Assembly: GCA_949739465.1 (NCBI GenBank)
Contig: CATIYQ010000093.1
Span: forward strand, 1-13,523
DNA from: an uncultured Peptococcaceae bacterium
GTDB lineage: Bacteria; Bacillota; Dehalobacteriia; UBA4068; JAAVYR01
Direction: 5' to 3'
Length of the DNA: 13,523 nt
Shown here: positions 11,833 to 13,523 of the stretch, one piece after another
Position numbering within the stretch: position 1 is the first letter of the stretch
How the letters are laid out: every line of letters starts with the position of its first letter
Notes under the pieces: generated by a model
What the model was told of the DNA's origin: nothing
What the model saw: only the letters and a program-made list of their open reading frames with translations
Databases searched by the model: none
Position numbers and translations under genes: made by a program

Positions 11833-13230
11833 ATGCAATCTCAACGCCAAGAACAATCGGAACAACTCCATAGAGAAGACTTTACCCACCCCCAAAGATA
11901 CGGGCAATTTCTTTCTTACATCTTCCCTTCTATGATGACCATGATTTTTCTTTCTTTTTATACCACCATAGACGGCTTTTTCGCCTCTCGCTTTATCAAT
12001 AAAGAAGCCCTTGCCGCCATCAATATCGTGCTGCCTATTACCTGCGTCTACTTTGGCTTAGCCGTCATGCTTGCTACCGGAACAAGCGCTATCATCAGCG
12101 TGAAACTGGGAGAAGGCAAGGATGAAGAGGCATGCTGCTTTTTCACCTTTTCTCTCCAAGTATTATTGTGCGTTGCCTTGGCTTTGACAGCGGTGGGTAT
12201 TTTATTCTTGAAGCCTATTTTAGTAGCGTTAGGCTCCACGGAAAGGTTACTGCCCTATACCATTCCTTATGCCTTAATCAGCATTATTTTCATCTTACCT
12301 ATGATGTTAAAGCTCTTCTTAGAATATTTTGTGCGGGTAGACGACGCGCCAAAAGTAGCTCTTGCCATGTCTGCCACCGGCGTCATCGGCAATGTGCTGT
12401 TAGACGGATTGTTTATCATCGTTTTCCACATGGGCATTTTAGGAGCGGCATTAGGCACTGCCATTGCTATTACCGCTTCTGCCGCCATTGGTATGATTTA
12501 TTTTCTTCGTTACAGCAAGCGGCTGAAGCTGGGGAAGCCTAAGACAAATTGGCGACTGTTAGCCTATTGCTGCTATAACGGCAGCTCGGAAATGTTTACG
12601 GAGTTTTCCACGGGCATTGCCACCTTCCTCTTTAACTTGGCAGTACTAAGGATTTACGGCGAAGCGGGGGTATCCGCCTACTCCCTTATCACCTATGCTT
12701 ATTACTTTTTCATCGCTTTTTACTTCGGCGTGTCGGTAGGAGCAGCCCCTGTCATCAGCTATAATTACGGCGCAGGAAATAGCGGAAAAATGCGGGAATA
12801 CTTCCATTACAGCATGTTTACCATTGCCTGGTCGTCTCTTGCCATTTTCTTTATTTCCTACTTAGGCAACGGCTTTTTTGTGGACTTGTTCAGCAAGGAG
12901 CAAGAAGTGGTCGCCATTGCCGCCCCCGCTCTTCGCCTCTTTGCTTATGGTTTCTTGTTCATGGGGATCAATGTTTTTGCCGGCAGTCTCTTTACGGCAG
13001 TTTGCAACGGGAAGATTTCCGCGATAATCTCCCTCCTTCGCTCTCTGGTTTTCGTAGTGATGGGCATTTACCTTTTGCCACAGACGCCGCTGGGTACGGG
13101 CGGCATTTGGCTCACCGTCCCTTTTGCAGAGCTTGCTACTTTTGTCGTTACCCTGTTTTACCTCTACCGCTGCCGCAGGACATATTACCCACCCCACCAG
13201 CACAAGCATGGCTTTTCCCACATAAGATAA
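11833..13230 (+). CDS. MATE-family multidrug efflux transporter
   Basis: A 465-residue integral membrane protein with about twelve hydrophobic segments in two homologous halves, the normal size for the family. Diagnostic pieces are IDGFFASRF (46-54), where VDxxFxxR-like sequences follow TM1, and GNVLLDGLFI (186-195), matching the family's NxxLDxxFI element. VISYNYGAGN in the second half mirrors the glycine-rich SVKLGEGKDEEA of the first. Such proteins export cationic drugs or metabolites in exchange for Na+ or H+; MepA-like Na+/drug antiport is the closest general model, with substrate unknown. The ATG at 11833 is chosen because the longer frame would run backward through the terminator. Its ribosome site is weak (AAAGGAA, 12 bases upstream). 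The stop codon lies inside the stem that covers the next gene's start. It uses GCC, CTG and CAG freely, unlike the upstream hydrolase. Confidence 0.9.
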   Translation: MQSQRQEQSEQLHREDFTHPQRYGQFLSYIFPSMMTMIFLSFYTTIDGFFASRFINKEALAAINIVLPITCVYFGLAVMLATGTSAIISVKLGEGKDEEACCFFTFSLQVLLCVALALTAVGILFLKPILVALGSTERLLPYTIPYALISIIFILPMMLKLFLEYFVRVDDAPKVALAMSATGVIGNVLLDGLFIIVFHMGILGAALGTAIAITASAAIGMIYFLRYSKRLKLGKPKTNWRLLAYCCYNGSSEMFTEFSTGIATFLFNLAVLRIYGEAGVSAYSLITYAYYFFIAFYFGVSVGAAPVISYNYGAGNSGKMREYFHYSMFTIAWSSLAIFFISYLGNGFFVDLFSKEQEVVAIAAPALRLFAYGFLFMGINVFAGSLFTAVCNGKISAIISLLRSLVFVVMGIYLLPQTPLGTGGIWLTVPFAELATFVVTLFYLYRCRRTYYPPHQHKHGFSHIR

Positions 13231-13273
13231 TAGTACATCCTTAGGCGAAATAAGGAGGTACTATTATCTTATG
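13221..13273 (+). promoter_or_regulatory. Translation-initiation hairpin sequestering the GT2 ribosome site and start codon
   Basis: Bases 13221-13243 pair with 13251-13273 over 23 positions with a single A/G mismatch (13237/13257), closed by a GGCGAAA loop. The left arm begins CATAAGATAATAGTAC and contains the MATE stop TAA (13228-13230). The right arm contains the AAGGAGG site (13252-13258) and ends in the ATG of the next gene (13271-13273). There is no T-run after it, so it is not a terminator. A ribosome finishing the MATE gene would open it, coupling the two genes. Confidence 0.85.
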
Positions 13274-13523
13274 GTAACCATTAGTCTGTGTATGATTGTG
13301 AAAAATGAAGAAGCCGTGCTGGAGCGGCTTTTAACCAGCGTGCAAGGCATTGCCGATGAGATTATCATTGTGGATACGGGGTCCACGGACCGCACTAGAG
13401 AAATCGCCCGCAAGTTTACTCCGCTGGTCTATGATTTTACCTGGCAGGACGATTTCGCCGCCGCGCGGAATTACGCCTTTTCCCTGGGAACGAAAGATTA
13501 TCTCCTTTGGCTGGACGCCGATG
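13271..13523 (+). CDS. GT2-family glycosyltransferase, N-terminal part (partial, runs off right edge)
   Basis: The first 84 residues are visible. The start SLCMIVKNEE (5-14), the VDTGSTDRT loop (34-42), the DFAAARNYA segment (61-69) and LLWLDAD (78-84) are typical of GT-A inverting transferases. The final D-A-D is the metal/nucleotide-sugar DxD motif. The SLCMIVKNEE opening combined with DFAAARN is what I associate with Bacillota GT2 proteins that carry TPR repeats after the catalytic domain; that part is outside the window. The ATG at 13271 follows AGGAGG by 12 bases, a longer gap than usual, and both are buried in a stable hairpin. With the MATE stop only 40 bases upstream, the two genes are probably co-transcribed. 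Confidence 0.9.
   Translation, partial: MVTISLCMIVKNEEAVLERLLTSVQGIADEIIIVDTGSTDRTREIARKFTPLVYDFTWQDDFAAARNYAFSLGTKDYLLWLDAD

Noticed and set aside
1..13523. Mobile elements, CRISPR arrays, tRNA or rRNA genes, phage or defence genes
   Set aside because: No transposase or integrase motifs, no regularly spaced direct repeats, no tRNA-like cloverleaf and no rRNA-like stretch were seen on either strand.

Overview
The window looks like a chromosomal segment of a low-to-mid G+C member of the Bacillota (Firmicutes). Three things point there: the gene order ftsE-ftsX-(EnvC-like M23 protein)-ctpA, a SIWG-type short-chain dehydrogenase resembling the Bacillota EF-P 5-aminopentanone reductase YmfI, and strong AGGAGG ribosome binding sites with T-rich intrinsic terminators. 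Negativicutes or Clostridia would both fit; the sequence alone does not decide. No transposase, integrase, phage gene, CRISPR array, tRNA or rRNA is visible.

Layout. (1) 2-496, plus strand: C-terminal part of a GT4 glycosyltransferase, ending at a bidirectional terminator. (2) 548-1648, minus: two-lobed P-loop protein of the PRK06851 type. (3) 1785-4517, minus: an apparent operon read as GntR/YtrA-type repressor, ABC ATPase, ABC-2 permease, YmfI-like reductase. It starts from a near-consensus promoter overlapped by a perfect 29-bp palindrome. (4) 4745-8899, minus: cell-division and cell-wall cluster ftsE, ftsX, M23/EnvC-like hydrolase, ctpA, with a terminator before ctpA. (5) 8900-9492: AT-rich gap with three perfect 9-mer DnaA boxes and a long hairpin. 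(6) 9493-10278, minus: comF. (7) 10492-10713, plus: small DUF3343 protein behind a foldable leader. (8) 11076-11735, plus: isochorismatase-family cysteine hydrolase with extreme codon bias, a long upstream region and a strong terminator. (9) 11833-13230, plus: MATE transporter. Its stop codon lies inside a 23-position hairpin that also holds the Shine-Dalgarno and start codon of the next gene. (10) 13271 to the window end, plus: start of a GT2 glycosyltransferase.

How it works together. FtsEX is expected to be an ATP-driven membrane switch that controls the neighbouring coiled-coil M23 enzyme, with CtpA acting as an envelope protease. The YtrA-like repressor probably senses a cell-envelope or small-molecule signal and controls the ABC exporter, with the EF-P-modification enzyme carried along in the same transcript. 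Gene polarity changes from minus to plus at about 10.3-10.5 kb, close to the DnaA boxes.

The best candidates for new biology are the start-codon-sequestering hairpin between the MATE and GT2 genes, the DnaA-box cluster between comF and ftsE, and the highly expressed-looking cysteine hydrolase with its long structured upstream region.
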